DNA of 32,789 bases from an uncultured Alteromonadales bacterium (GCA_937864365.1 CALMJT010000095.1:1-32789), one strand, 5' to 3'. Positions 15,696 to 25,376 are shown, counted from the first letter of the stretch. Notes: generated by a model from the letters alone, not told the origin. Made by a program: numbers and translations.

Positions 15696-16718
15696 TTATC
15701 TAGGCAGTCGATTTGTAAACTCCACTAACTCTTTTATAAGTTTTGGCCCTTGATAAATAAACGCAGAATAAATTTGTATTAGACTCGCACCAACTTCGAA
15801 TTTTTCTTCGGCACTGTCTATATCGTGAATGCCGCCAACACCAATGACTGGAATGCTGTCATCGAGGTAGGATTTTAGTATTTTTAAGGTATCGGTAGAT
15901 TTATCAAAAACCGGAATACCCGATAGGCCGCCCGCTTCTTGCCCATGGGGATCGTCATCAACAGCAGATTTATCGATCGTAGTATTTGTGGCAATAACCC
16001 CATCAATGGCTTGCTCGTTGAACGTCTGAGCAATGTTTTGAATTTCTTCTGGTGTCATATCTGGAGCAATTTTCACCAAAATTGGTTTGTATATATTGTG
16101 AATTTCGGCAAGTTCTTTTTGCTTGAGCTTAATACCAGCCAATAACGTTTTTAACGCTTCGCCAAATTGCAGATTACGTAGCCCTGGCGTATTTGGTGAC
16201 GAAATATTTACCGTTACGTAATCGGCATAGGGATAAACACGCTCCAAACAATAAATGTAATCATCTAAAGCGTTTTCTTCGGGAGTTATTTTATTTTTGC
16301 CAATATTCACCCCCAAAACTCCGCTATAACGGCGATTTTTAATACGCTCAACGAGATAATCAACGCCCTTATTATTAAAACCCATTCGATTGATAATGGC
16401 TTCGTGGGTAGGTAGACGAAATAACCGAGGCTTATCATTACCTGCTTGAGGTTTTGGTGTAACGGTTCCAACTTCAATAAAACCAAATCCTAAATCACCT
16501 AATGCATTGTAATAATCTGCGTTCTTATCAAGACCGGCGGCCAAGCCAACCGCATTAGGAAACTGAATTCCAAACACCTCAACAGGATTAGTATTGTCGG
16601 GTTTGGAGAGCAACCCGGTAAGTTTTAAACGCTCTGCGGCGCCCAAAAAATCCAGTGATAGCTCGTGCGCGTTTTCTGCATCAAGTTTAAACAACAGTTT
16701 TCTTACAAGTGAGTACAT
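15696..16718 (-). CDS. pyrD: Dihydroorotate dehydrogenase (quinone), class 2
   Basis: This enzyme oxidises dihydroorotate to orotate and passes electrons through FMN to the membrane quinone pool, the fourth step of pyrimidine synthesis. The N-terminal helix MYSLVRKLLFKLDAENAHEL is the class 2 membrane-association segment. FMN-barrel motifs are GLAAGLDKNADYYNAL (58-73), EVGTVTPKPQ (82-91), RMGFNN (111-116), NISSPNTPG (171-179) with catalytic Ser174, and IGVGGI near the end. Length (340) is normal. It is transcribed alone, with rmf converging from the left; the DUF2835 gene lies upstream on the same strand 153 bp away. No good Shine-Dalgarno is visible before the ATG. Confidence 0.97.
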   Translation of the reverse strand: MYSLVRKLLFKLDAENAHELSLDFLGAAERLKLTGLLSKPDNTNPVEVFGIQFPNAVGLAAGLDKNADYYNALGDLGFGFIEVGTVTPKPQAGNDKPRLFRLPTHEAIINRMGFNNKGVDYLVERIKNRRYSGVLGVNIGKNKITPEENALDDYIYCLERVYPYADYVTVNISSPNTPGLRNLQFGEALKTLLAGIKLKQKELAEIHNIYKPILVKIAPDMTPEEIQNIAQTFNEQAIDGVIATNTTIDKSAVDDDPHGQEAGGLSGIPVFDKSTDTLKILKSYLDDSIPVIGVGGIHDIDSAEEKFEVGASLIQIYSAFIYQGPKLIKELVEFTNRLPR

Positions 16719-16871
16719 TAGGTTTAGCCAAATTTGGATGTTTTAAGTGAAGATCTAGGAGCCAATTTAAGACACCAGTATAAACTAATTTGGGTAATTT
16801 CCTGTGTTTTTGACAGTACGTGAAATGCGCACGTGCAGATTAGCGACGAAAAATATCGACTAAGATATCAA

Positions 16872-17102
16872 TTAAGATAGTTTTTGAACGTGTTTCATAC
16901 GATTATTTTGATCAAAATAAAGTCTAAATTGACCATGAATGCCGGAATGAGTTAACCAGGGTTTTAGAAAAACAGCGGGAAATTGTACTTTGCGACCATC
17001 AGTAGCCGTCGCGATAACAGGCGCCTGCCCACCGGAGGTGTACAGCTTTTGCAACTCTACGGGTGAGATATTGAGATTAAGATCGAGATACGCATCCATC
17101 AT
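16872..17102 (-). CDS. DUF2835 family protein
   Basis: This small cytoplasmic protein of 76 residues has unknown function. The body YTSGGQAPVIATATDGRKVQ, FPAVFLKPWLTHSGIHGQFR and LYFDQNNRM has the beta-rich pattern of DUF2835, a family common in marine and Pseudomonas-like gammaproteobacteria. The frame extends to a TTG at 17123, but that codon overlaps the GGAGG ribosome-binding sequence; ATG at 17102 (or the next codon, 17099) is therefore the better start, although the 14-nt spacing is long. It is flanked by pyrD and gdhB on the same strand, but both gaps exceed 150 bp, so an operon is not obvious. Confidence 0.8.
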   Translation of the reverse strand: MMDAYLDLNLNISPVELQKLYTSGGQAPVIATATDGRKVQFPAVFLKPWLTHSGIHGQFRLYFDQNNRMKHVQKLS

Positions 17103-17183
17103 AGTTAGAGTTAAGCCCTCCAAACCTCAGTTGTCTAGGAGTCAATCCCTAGATACCGAGGCCTAAAGAGCTTAAACAATATC

Positions 17184-17339
17184 TAGGAACCTCTGATTAA
17201 CTCATCCGCGACTCAATCAGAGGGCAGAAATTGAACATGCGATTTCAAATTTCTTCACAATTTCAATGACTTACGGCTCTTGGAAATTGGCGATACATCC
17301 TTGTGTCGTAAGAAACTCTAGGTTATTCAGAGTTTCCTA
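17184..17339 (+). repeat. Dispersed ~155-bp palindromic-ended repeat, copy 4 (reference copy)
   Basis: This is the best-preserved copy, 156 bp. Its ends are inverted: TAGGAACCTCTGATTAAC (17184-17201) and GTTATTCAGAGTTTCCTA (17322-17339). Each end also forms its own hairpin: CCTCTGATT/AATCAGAGG (17190-17198 with 17215-17223) and GAAACTCT/AGAGTTTC (17312-17319 with 17329-17336). The outermost TA on both sides could be a target duplication. It has no coding frame. It sits 10 bp beyond the gdhB stop codon, so the gdhB transcript would end in it. Confidence 0.9.
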
Positions 17340-17349
17340 TTGTTAATTA

Positions 17350-20300
17350 TTACTGGTTATTAGCAACCAAAGCCAAAGAGCCGGTACACATTGGCGCGTC
17401 GTCACCCAAACTTTGGCAAAAACTTGAAGCCTGAGCCAAGTCATACAACTCGCGCATAGCCACAGAGAACATAGCAAAGTCTGAAATATTGCTGCTTTGT
17501 AACTCTAACATCATAGAAACCCAGCGATCGTGCATTTCTTTGTGTTGTTTTGCCCAAAGGTTGTATGTTTCTTCGAGAGACATATCATCCGGTCTGAGAC
17601 GTACAAACGATTCTGTTAGTGAACGAACTTGTACTTCCATATCATCCAAGAAGGACTCTCTCGCCATTGCTTGCCAATAGTTTTCAACAGATACATCGGA
17701 AATTTGCTTAGAGAACCAGTTCAAACCGAGTCGATCGCTCAAATAAAAGAAGACATGTGCGACCTGTTGTAAATCAGCGTTGCAGTGTTTTGCCGCTTCA
17801 ACAACACCTAACCCAGAATAAAGATTTGCAGGCAACGCCGATGCTTTCGCATACTGATCAGACAGCCCCAAGCTTGTTAAACGATCGTAAACTTCTTTCC
17901 ATCGGTCTAATTCATCGCCCTCTAAAACATTCGGCATAATATCGCCAAGTTTTACCAAAGACCCAGAAAAGTGTTCGATCTCCTCGCTTGGATTTAAACG
18001 TGACCGACGATTACGCAAGAACCAACGTGTACCGCGTCTTACTCGGCGCACAAGATTATCTAACTCACCCAATTGAACAGCGGCATTTTGTTTGAAGTCT
18101 AGGCTTTCTATTTCTTTGCGTAGCTTCGGCATACTGAAGGCGTCACGAGCGGTGATATACGCGCGCGCGATGGTCGTCGCGGGAGCTCCGGTTGATTCTA
18201 ATAATCGATGGAAAAAGGTAATACCACCATTATTCACCAGATCATTTGCCAACTGAGTTGCAACAATTTCTTTACGTAAAACATGAGCGTAAATTTCGTT
18301 AGCAAATTTCTCTCTTAACTGCACCGGGAAAGCGGTTTCTATAATTTTTACGATGTACGGGTCGTTAGCAATTTCATCGTTAGCGAATAACTCTTTCAGA
18401 ATGACTTTAACGTACGAAATCAGCACTGAAAGTTCGGGACGGGTTAAGCTTTTATTGTGCGTATGTCGCTCTAAAAGGGCTTCTTCATCGGGAAGGAATT
18501 CGAGTTTACGATTTAACCGCCCTTCCACTTCAAGCTGACTGATCAAACGTCGATATTCGGCAAATCGCTCCTCTGCGGTAAAATGAGCCAAACTAATGGC
18601 CTGCGTCTGTTGGTAATTATTCTCCAAAACTAATTGCGCTACCGAATCGGTCATATCAACCAGAAGCTTGTTGCGCTGCTTTGCGGTCATATCACCCTGA
18701 GCAACCAGTTTATCAATTAAAATTTTGATATTAACTTCGTGATCTGAGCAATCAACGCCAGCTGCGTTATCGATAAAATCGGTATTACAAGCACCGCCGT
18801 TTAAACAAAATTCAACTCGGCCCAACTGTGTCATACCGAGATTGCCACCTTCACCAAATACCTTACAACGAAGATCTCGACCGTCAATGCGTAAGGTGTC
18901 ATTGGCTTTGTCACCAACGTCTGCATTATTTTCTTCAGAGGATTTAATGTAGGTTCCTATACCGCCATTCCACACCAAATCAACGGGCGATTTTAAAAGC
19001 CGGTTAATTAAATCATTGGGCGATAATTTATCTTCGACAATACTAAAGCGCTCTTTCATTTGTGGCGTAATGGTAATGCTTTTTGCCGAACGCGAGAAAA
19101 TGCCACCACCTTGAGAAATTAATTTAACGTTGTAATCCGACCAACCCAACTGTGGATTTTCAAATAAACGTTGCCGTTCATCAAAACTTGTTGCTGCATC
19201 TGGATTTGGATCAATAAAAATTGCTAAATGATTAAAGGCTGCGACCAAACGAATGTGTTTTGACAGCAACATGCCGTTGCCAAACACATCACCACTCATA
19301 TCGCCAATGCCAACAACAGTGAAGTCTTCCTCTTGAATATTAATGCCTTTTTCTTTGAAATGACGTCGCACCGAAACCCAGGCACCTTTGGCGGTGATAC
19401 CCATGCCTTTGTGGTCGTAACCTTGACTGCCGCCAGAAGCGAATGCATCACCCAACCAATGGTTGTATTCCAGAGAAATTTCATTGGCGATGTCGGAAAA
19501 TGTCGCCGTTCCTTTATCGGCGGCAACCACCAAATAAGGATCATCGCCATCGTGACGAACGACTTGCTCGGGCGCAATTGTCTCACCACCAACAAGATTA
19601 TCGGTAATATCTAACAACCCTTTGATAAAGGTTTTATAGCAGCGTACGGCTTCGGCTTGCATTGCCTGGCGAGTTGCTTCTTTGGGCGGTTGTTTAACCA
19701 CAAAACCACCCTTCGCACCATTTGGAACAATCACCGCATTTTTTACTTGCTGGGCTTTTACTAAGCCTAATACTTCGGTTCGATAATCTTGCAATCGGTC
19801 TGACCAGCGCAAGCCACCACGGGCAACTGGGCCGCCGCGAAGATGCACACCTTCAATTTGCGGCGAATACACAAAAATCTCGTACATGGGACGAGGTTCA
19901 GGAATTTCTGCAATTTGGCGAGGTGCAAGTTTGAAAGAAATATAATCTTTAAAATTACCGCTTTTATCTTTTTGATAATAATTGGTGCGCAAGGTACCGC
20001 TCATTAACTCCAAGTAACGGCGAATGATTCGATCGTCATTGAGATTATCAACACATTCTAACGCATCAATAATTTTGCTTTTTAACCGCTCTGTACGCGA
20101 ACCATCGTGTTTATTCGATTGGTTCATTCGCGGATCAAACTTACTCTTGAATAAAGCAATTAAATTACGAGTAATATCAACGTGGGTAGCCAATATATTT
20201 GCGATATAACTGTGACCAAAATTGTTGGCTACTGTTTGTTTCATGTAACGTGAATACGCACGAAGAATCGCAACTTCACGCCAATTAAGGCGAGCCCCTA

Positions 20301-22317
20301 AAACGAGTCGATTAAAGGCGTCACTTTCTACCTTACCCAACCAAATGGCTTCAAAAGCTTCCTGGAAAATTCGCTTGGTAGCGCTTACGTCGATATTATT
20401 TTTGCCGTCAAAAACCAGCTGAAAATCGTGCAACCAAATCATTTTCGAACCATCAGGCTCAATGTCATAGGGAAATTCCCCTAAAACACGAAGGCCAAGA
20501 TTTTCTAAAACCGGAACAACAGTTGAAAGCTCTAGTGCTTTACCGGCGTGAAACACTTTAAAACGAATTTCGTTAGGTTTAGCGTTGATGGATTGATAAA
20601 AACTCATCGCAACTGGCGTTTGCTCGTTCAACAAAGCAATGGTTTCAATATCGGCAACGGCAGAACGTGCATCATAGGATTCGCGATAAGCATCCGAAAA
20701 TGCATTTTCGTAGACACGATACTCTCGTGTGCCACGCTCTTCACCCAAGGATTCTAATAAAGCGTTGAATAAGTTTTCGTCCCAACCGCGGGTAATATCG
20801 ATAATTTTGAGTTCAAGTTGACGAGCATCGTATTCAACTTTTGTGTTGGGTTTAATTCGGAAAACTAAATGAGCACGGGCGAGTATCGACTCAGAAAAAT
20901 AGGTATTGAATTCGCATTCTTCTGCTTCAATTTCAGAGGCAATTAATTCTTGAATTTTTAATCGAACTTGCGTACTAAAAATATCGCGCGGCACATAAAC
21001 TAAACAGTTAACGAATTTTCCATAAGGATCGGTACGCATAAACAAACGCACCTGGGCACGTTCATTAATTTGTGCCACGCCGGTACTGACCTTTAACAAA
21101 TCTTCGCTAGAAATTTGAAACATTTCATCGCGGGGAAAGGTTTCTAAAATTCTGATGAGTGATTTGCCTTCGTATGAAACCGGGTCTGTTTCGGTCTTTA
21201 CTAAAACATCGTTAAATTTGGTGCGAATTAACGGAATGGCTGCAACCTTATCGTCATAAACAGTACTGGTGTATAAACCAATAAACCGGCGTTCGCCACA
21301 CACCATTCCCGTAGCATCGTATTTTTTTACAACGACGTAATCTGAATACACGCCACGATGTACTTTTGAACGAGAACTGGATTTTGTAAAAGCAATACAT
21401 TCAGAAGATTTATAGAACGCATCCATCCCTTGATTAAATTGATCCAGCGGCAAAGGATCAACTTTAGTATTAGATGTTACAAATATCCCTTTGCGACTTT
21501 TAGTAACTTCTTGCAAACGAAGAGAACTGGAAGAGTCATCGTTTTTTGAAGTATTAACGATATCGAATTCACTGTAGCCTAAAAAGGTGAAGTGTCCGTC
21601 GGCCATCCAAGATAAGAATGCTTGGGATTCTTCCACCAAATTCTTATCGGCGGCACTATTTTTTAGCGCAAAATCTAAATTTTTACGGGCAATTTCAACT
21701 TCATCACACATCGGATGATAATCATTTACAACCGCCGTCAAATCACGAATGGTGTTTACAATTGACTCTTTTAAGGCAATTAACTGACTTTGATCGGTAT
21801 GTAAATTTATTTCGAAATACACTAAGGCAATTTTATCGACGACATTATTTTTTGTACTCGTGTCGATTTTTTCATTACGATCGAGAACTTCCAGTAATTC
21901 GCCATTCGAATTTCTTACAGTTTGTAATACGTGGCTCTTAAGAAAATGAACTTGTATATTACGTCTATTTAGCTCTAATCGAATTGATTCGGTTAAAAAT
22001 GGCATATCCTTAATACAAACTTGAATGACCGTATGCCCACACAACCAGCTGTATTCTTCAAGATTTGGGTTATACACAAAGACTTCTTTTTTGCTTTGTT
22101 TATACTCTTGAATAATTTTCCACCATCCCATTAAAAAACCGTAAATATCGGTGTAGGGTCGGCCTTGAAATTCATTAAGAGGGAACCGATTAAAATAACG
22201 CTTAGAAAAATTGATAAGTGCCACATTGTTGGTGGCAGGGGATTTTTCATTGATGACTTCTTCCAAACGCTGTAAAAACTGCTCCACGGAAGTTGTCATA
22301 ACGGTATTAATTTCCAC
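17350..22317 (-). CDS. gdhB: NAD-specific glutamate dehydrogenase, large (~180 kDa) type
   Basis: This enzyme deaminates glutamate to 2-oxoglutarate with NAD+, a catabolic reaction. At 1655 residues it belongs to the large GDH family known from Streptomyces, Pseudomonas and Caulobacter. A long N-terminal regulatory region (about 1-700) precedes the catalytic domain, which has the signature blocks RGGPVARGGLRWSDR, then VLGLVKAQQVKNAVIVPNGA and KGGFVVK at roughly residues 825-885; further on come the nucleotide-binding VGIGDMSGDVFGNGML and FGEGGNLGMTQLGR. A GTG start at 22317 is preceded by GGAGAG at 7 nt, and the first ATG (22299, six codons in) lacks such a site, so I keep GTG. It is divergent from moxR across 341 bp. 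A dispersed repeat follows directly. Confidence 0.95.
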   Translation of the reverse strand: MEINTVMTTSVEQFLQRLEEVINEKSPATNNVALINFSKRYFNRFPLNEFQGRPYTDIYGFLMGWWKIIQEYKQSKKEVFVYNPNLEEYSWLCGHTVIQVCIKDMPFLTESIRLELNRRNIQVHFLKSHVLQTVRNSNGELLEVLDRNEKIDTSTKNNVVDKIALVYFEINLHTDQSQLIALKESIVNTIRDLTAVVNDYHPMCDEVEIARKNLDFALKNSAADKNLVEESQAFLSWMADGHFTFLGYSEFDIVNTSKNDDSSSSLRLQEVTKSRKGIFVTSNTKVDPLPLDQFNQGMDAFYKSSECIAFTKSSSRSKVHRGVYSDYVVVKKYDATGMVCGERRFIGLYTSTVYDDKVAAIPLIRTKFNDVLVKTETDPVSYEGKSLIRILETFPRDEMFQISSEDLLKVSTGVAQINERAQVRLFMRTDPYGKFVNCLVYVPRDIFSTQVRLKIQELIASEIEAEECEFNTYFSESILARAHLVFRIKPNTKVEYDARQLELKIIDITRGWDENLFNALLESLGEERGTREYRVYENAFSDAYRESYDARSAVADIETIALLNEQTPVAMSFYQSINAKPNEIRFKVFHAGKALELSTVVPVLENLGLRVLGEFPYDIEPDGSKMIWLHDFQLVFDGKNNIDVSATKRIFQEAFEAIWLGKVESDAFNRLVLGARLNWREVAILRAYSRYMKQTVANNFGHSYIANILATHVDITRNLIALFKSKFDPRMNQSNKHDGSRTERLKSKIIDALECVDNLNDDRIIRRYLELMSGTLRTNYYQKDKSGNFKDYISFKLAPRQIAEIPEPRPMYEIFVYSPQIEGVHLRGGPVARGGLRWSDRLQDYRTEVLGLVKAQQVKNAVIVPNGAKGGFVVKQPPKEATRQAMQAEAVRCYKTFIKGLLDITDNLVGGETIAPEQVVRHDGDDPYLVVAADKGTATFSDIANEISLEYNHWLGDAFASGGSQGYDHKGMGITAKGAWVSVRRHFKEKGINIQEEDFTVVGIGDMSGDVFGNGMLLSKHIRLVAAFNHLAIFIDPNPDAATSFDERQRLFENPQLGWSDYNVKLISQGGGIFSRSAKSITITPQMKERFSIVEDKLSPNDLINRLLKSPVDLVWNGGIGTYIKSSEENNADVGDKANDTLRIDGRDLRCKVFGEGGNLGMTQLGRVEFCLNGGACNTDFIDNAAGVDCSDHEVNIKILIDKLVAQGDMTAKQRNKLLVDMTDSVAQLVLENNYQQTQAISLAHFTAEERFAEYRRLISQLEVEGRLNRKLEFLPDEEALLERHTHNKSLTRPELSVLISYVKVILKELFANDEIANDPYIVKIIETAFPVQLREKFANEIYAHVLRKEIVATQLANDLVNNGGITFFHRLLESTGAPATTIARAYITARDAFSMPKLRKEIESLDFKQNAAVQLGELDNLVRRVRRGTRWFLRNRRSRLNPSEEIEHFSGSLVKLGDIMPNVLEGDELDRWKEVYDRLTSLGLSDQYAKASALPANLYSGLGVVEAAKHCNADLQQVAHVFFYLSDRLGLNWFSKQISDVSVENYWQAMARESFLDDMEVQVRSLTESFVRLRPDDMSLEETYNLWAKQHKEMHDRWVSMMLELQSSNISDFAMFSVAMRELYDLAQASSFCQSLGDDAPMCTGSLALVANNQ

Positions 22318-22658
22318 AATTTTCTCTCCGGAAAACTTTTTTGATGGGTCAAATGGGGTTTAATATTGTCTGACCGTTTATAAAGAACTTATGTTTTTAT
22401 AGAACAATGATAGTACAGGTGTAATTTTTCGTATTTTGTAGACTCAATAAAAAAGATTTATCCCTGTTTTACACTGTTCTCTTTAGCAGGTGACGCTCAA
22501 AACTGGAACTTTCGCACAATCAATCAGTCCCTCTGGCACTACGAGTGTTGATATAATGGCGACTTTGTCCGTCAAATACTGAAATACCTTAAAAGCGTCA
22601 ACATGCTTATGAGGACAGTAAAACACCAGCCAGCGTTCAATGTGGTACTTTAGTTTTT
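22318..22658. promoter_or_regulatory. Divergent intergenic region between gdhB and moxR
   Basis: These 341 bp must hold the promoters of both gdhB (minus) and the moxR cluster (plus). The gdhB ribosome-binding site is GGAGAG next to its GTG. The moxR ATG has no visible Shine-Dalgarno. I see no dispersed-repeat copy, strong dyad or recognisable operator. Confidence 0.5.
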
Positions 22659-23618
22659 ATGTTAAATCAGAATTCATTATTTGCTCTTAAAGATTGGCTG
22701 AATAAAAGTATTATTGGTCAACCTCATTTAATCGACCGTTTATTAATTGCGTTATTGGCTGACGGTCATTTATTAGTAGAAGGAGCTCCGGGACTTGCTA
22801 AGACCAAGGCAATCAAAACCTTATCTGAAGGATTAGAAGCGAGTTTTCATCGAATTCAATTCACTCCCGATTTATTACCCTCCGACGTTACCGGCACTGA
22901 CATCTACCGTCCTGAAAACGGTACCTTTGAATTTCAAAGCGGCCCTATTTTTCACAACCTAGTGTTGGCTGATGAAATTAACCGTGCACCGGCCAAAGTG
23001 CAGTCATCACTGTTAGAGGCAATGGCTGAACGCCAAGTGAGCGTGGGCAAAACGACCTATCCTCTGCCAGAGCTATTTTTGGTAATGGCAACCCAAAACC
23101 CGGTTGAACAAGAGGGTACTTATCCTCTTCCAGAAGCGCAACTTGATCGATTTCTTCTGCACGTCAATGTCGACTATCCGAACGCCGCTTCTGAGAAAAA
23201 AATTCTGCAACTCGCCAGAAGCGAAGCCAAACACGAAAATCTTGAAAAACCAACGCCTATTAGCCAAGAAGAATTATTCGCTGCTCGCAAAGAGGTGTTA
23301 TCTGTGCACATGGCCGACAGTATTGAAGACTATATTGTTAATCTCACCTGTGCGACACGACGCCCCGCCGCGGTTGATATTGATCTCGCCAACTGGGTGG
23401 AATTTGGTGTTAGCCCACGCGGCACTATTGCCCTAGATCGCTGTGCCAGAGCCAATGCATGGTTGAACAGTCGAGACTATGTTAGCCCTGAAGACGTACA
23501 TGCCGTTATTCACGATGTATTTCGCCATCGCCTAATTTTAAGTTTTGAATCAGAAGCCAGCGGTATTAATACCGATGAGGTTATTGATCATCTATTAGAG
23601 CTGATTGCCATCGCGTAA
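22659..23618 (+). CDS. MoxR family AAA+ ATPase
   Basis: The 319-residue cytosolic ATPase is thought to act as a chaperone for VWA-domain partners. It carries Walker A GAPGLAKT (42-49, the lid-type MoxR variant), Walker B LVLADEINRA (101-110), sensor-1 MATQNPVE (143-150), GTYPLPEAQLDRF (153-165), and the C-terminal SPRGTIALDRCARA helical lid. Length and motifs are complete. It is the first gene of a six-gene plus-strand cluster and overlaps the next gene by 14 nt. No Shine-Dalgarno precedes the ATG. In Pseudomonas the equivalent cluster also lies next to gdhB (from memory), which supports ancestral linkage. Confidence 0.95.
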   Translation: MLNQNSLFALKDWLNKSIIGQPHLIDRLLIALLADGHLLVEGAPGLAKTKAIKTLSEGLEASFHRIQFTPDLLPSDVTGTDIYRPENGTFEFQSGPIFHNLVLADEINRAPAKVQSSLLEAMAERQVSVGKTTYPLPELFLVMATQNPVEQEGTYPLPEAQLDRFLLHVNVDYPNAASEKKILQLARSEAKHENLEKPTPISQEELFAARKEVLSVHMADSIEDYIVNLTCATRRPAAVDIDLANWVEFGVSPRGTIALDRCARANAWLNSRDYVSPEDVHAVIHDVFRHRLILSFESEASGINTDEVIDHLLELIAIA

Positions 23619-24597
23619 TCGCCTACGACAATTTTCTAACAACAAACGTAATAGCGAAGTTATTTTGAGCGCGAGACAAGATTTTATACCGACCGGCGCC
23701 TATTCCGATTTACAAGCGCTATTGAATACTCGTTTTTTAGTTTCTGGTTTGAAATTGAAACTCGTCGGCCCGAGCAAAGGTATTGTCAACGGACCCATTC
23801 GCACGCGTTTTCGTGGTCGAGGCATGGAATTCGAAGAAGTTCGAATCTACCAACCCGGTGACGATATTCGTACCATCGATTGGCGAGTGACTGCGCGTAC
23901 CCGGGTTCCCCACACCAAACTTTTTACGGAAGAACGAGAACGTCCTGTTGTTATTCTGGTTGATCAGCGTTCGAATATGTTCTTTGGTAGCCAGGTGTGT
24001 TTTAAGTCGGTATACGCTTCTACATTGGGCGCCATGCTGGGCTGGATTGGACTTTCACAAAATGATCGCATCGGTGCGCTCGTCTTTAACGATAATGAGC
24101 AGTGTGACGTTAGGCCAAAGCGCGGCAAACACGCTCAACTAGAATTAGTGCACAGACTCAACGAGTTTAATCACAAACTGACGTCGCCAATTGCACCTTC
24201 AGGCAGTCTTTCACTCTCAAACATGTTCAAAGAAACGCTAAGAATCGCACGACCTGGTTCATTAGTGTTGATTATCAGCGACTTCCACGACTTTTCTGCG
24301 GAATGTGAGCAACAGCTAGGCAGTATTTCTCGTCACAGCGACATTACACTGTTTCATACCTTCGATCCTATCGAAACTCACTGGCCAGAGTCGGAATTAG
24401 TAGTCAGCGATGGCAAACAGAAAATGCGTGTTAGCGGTCGAGACAACGCATTCCAAAAGCAATACGAAGCTCAATTTAGAAATAACAAATCTAAGTTAAC
24501 CCACTTTGCAAATAAGCACGCTATTCCCTTGGTTTCTATGGATATCACCACAGATCCTGCATCAGTGCTGCGAAGTATTTATTCGGGAAGAAAATAG
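23605..24597 (+). CDS. DUF58 domain protein (VWA-like MoxR partner)
   Basis: The 330-residue protein has the DUF58 signature: GMEFEEVRIYQPGDDIRTID followed by WRVTARTR and HTKLFTEERERPVVILVD, then a VWA-like fold in which the DxSxS metal site reads DQRSN. No membrane helices or signal peptide are visible, unlike the longer DUF58 proteins. No ATG or GTG lies near the start of the conserved region; the first candidates are TTG at 23605 (14-nt overlap with moxR, favoured here) and TTG at 23665. It probably works with MoxR in assembling or regulating an envelope complex, as inferred from gene order across many bacteria. Confidence 0.9.
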   Translation: MPSRNRLRQFSNNKRNSEVILSARQDFIPTGAYSDLQALLNTRFLVSGLKLKLVGPSKGIVNGPIRTRFRGRGMEFEEVRIYQPGDDIRTIDWRVTARTRVPHTKLFTEERERPVVILVDQRSNMFFGSQVCFKSVYASTLGAMLGWIGLSQNDRIGALVFNDNEQCDVRPKRGKHAQLELVHRLNEFNHKLTSPIAPSGSLSLSNMFKETLRIARPGSLVLIISDFHDFSAECEQQLGSISRHSDITLFHTFDPIETHWPESELVVSDGKQKMRVSGRDNAFQKQYEAQFRNNKSKLTHFANKHAIPLVSMDITTDPASVLRSIYSGRK

Positions 24598-24782
24598 TCT
24601 GAACAAAATTCAAACACTTAGATCTTAAATTGTGTTTAAACCTGGGTTTGCGGCAAATGCTTACATTGCGACGTGAACTTAACAAGAACAACGGTAATTT
24701 TTATATTTTTCAAGCGCTCATTGAAGATATCGCCACAAAAGCATAGAGCAATAAAAGGAAATACTGAGTACCCACTCTTATC

Positions 24783-25376
24783 ATGGATACACAAAAACCA
24801 ATCGCACCGACTCTAGACAATCTAACGCAAAATGCGCCTGTGGCTGCGCCTCAAACAGGTCTAGAACAATTAAACGACATTTTAGTCCCACAGACAGTCA
24901 CGACCTATGTCATTACTCCAGGTTTGGTGATTTGCGCGGTTGCCATAGCCATTATGGTAATGGCTGCGTATTTGTTTTACCGAAAGCATAAAAAGTCTAA
25001 TGCCTATAAAAGTATTGCTATTGTCGAGCTGCACCAATGGATGAGCGAACAATCGCCCGACGCTACCATTAACAGTTCACAATTGAGTTATCTGAACGGA
25101 TTGCTAAAACGAGTAGCAATGTCTCAAGAGGGTCGCCGAAAAGTAGCATCTTTATACGGCGCTAAATGGCAGGATTATTTGACTAGCACCGGTAATCTAC
25201 CAGAACCTATTGCCTTAGTTCTAAGCGAAAACCAATACCAAAATAACCATTCAGAACACAAACTCAACGAACTTTGTGTGAGCGTCGAAAAATGGATTAA
25301 AAATTATCGACCACCAAAAGAGCTGGCGTCATCTAAAACTGTGCAGTCCGAATCCGCCGAGGTCAGCCATGCTTGA
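24783..25376 (+). CDS. DUF4381-like membrane protein
   Basis: The 197-residue protein has a Pro/Ala-rich N-terminal segment, LEQLNDILVPQTVTTYVITPG resembling the DUF4381 LrdIhlP...PG motif, one membrane helix (about 45-66), then a basic Y-R-K-H-K-K stretch and a soluble helical domain with LLKRVAMSQEGRRKVASLYG and W..YL. This places the C-terminal domain in the cytoplasm. Its gene lies between DUF58 and batA, the standard place for DUF4381. The 185-bp gap before it is the second largest in the cluster and could hold an internal promoter. It overlaps batA by 8 nt (ATGCTTGA), which suggests coupled translation. Confidence 0.8.
   Translation: MDTQKPIAPTLDNLTQNAPVAAPQTGLEQLNDILVPQTVTTYVITPGLVICAVAIAIMVMAAYLFYRKHKKSNAYKSIAIVELHQWMSEQSPDATINSSQLSYLNGLLKRVAMSQEGRRKVASLYGAKWQDYLTSTGNLPEPIALVLSENQYQNNHSEHKLNELCVSVEKWIKNYRPPKELASSKTVQSESAEVSHA

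Noticed and set aside
22318-22658. A dispersed-repeat copy between gdhB and moxR
   Set aside because: No TAGGAA/CTCTGATT terminus or interior landmark was found on either strand.
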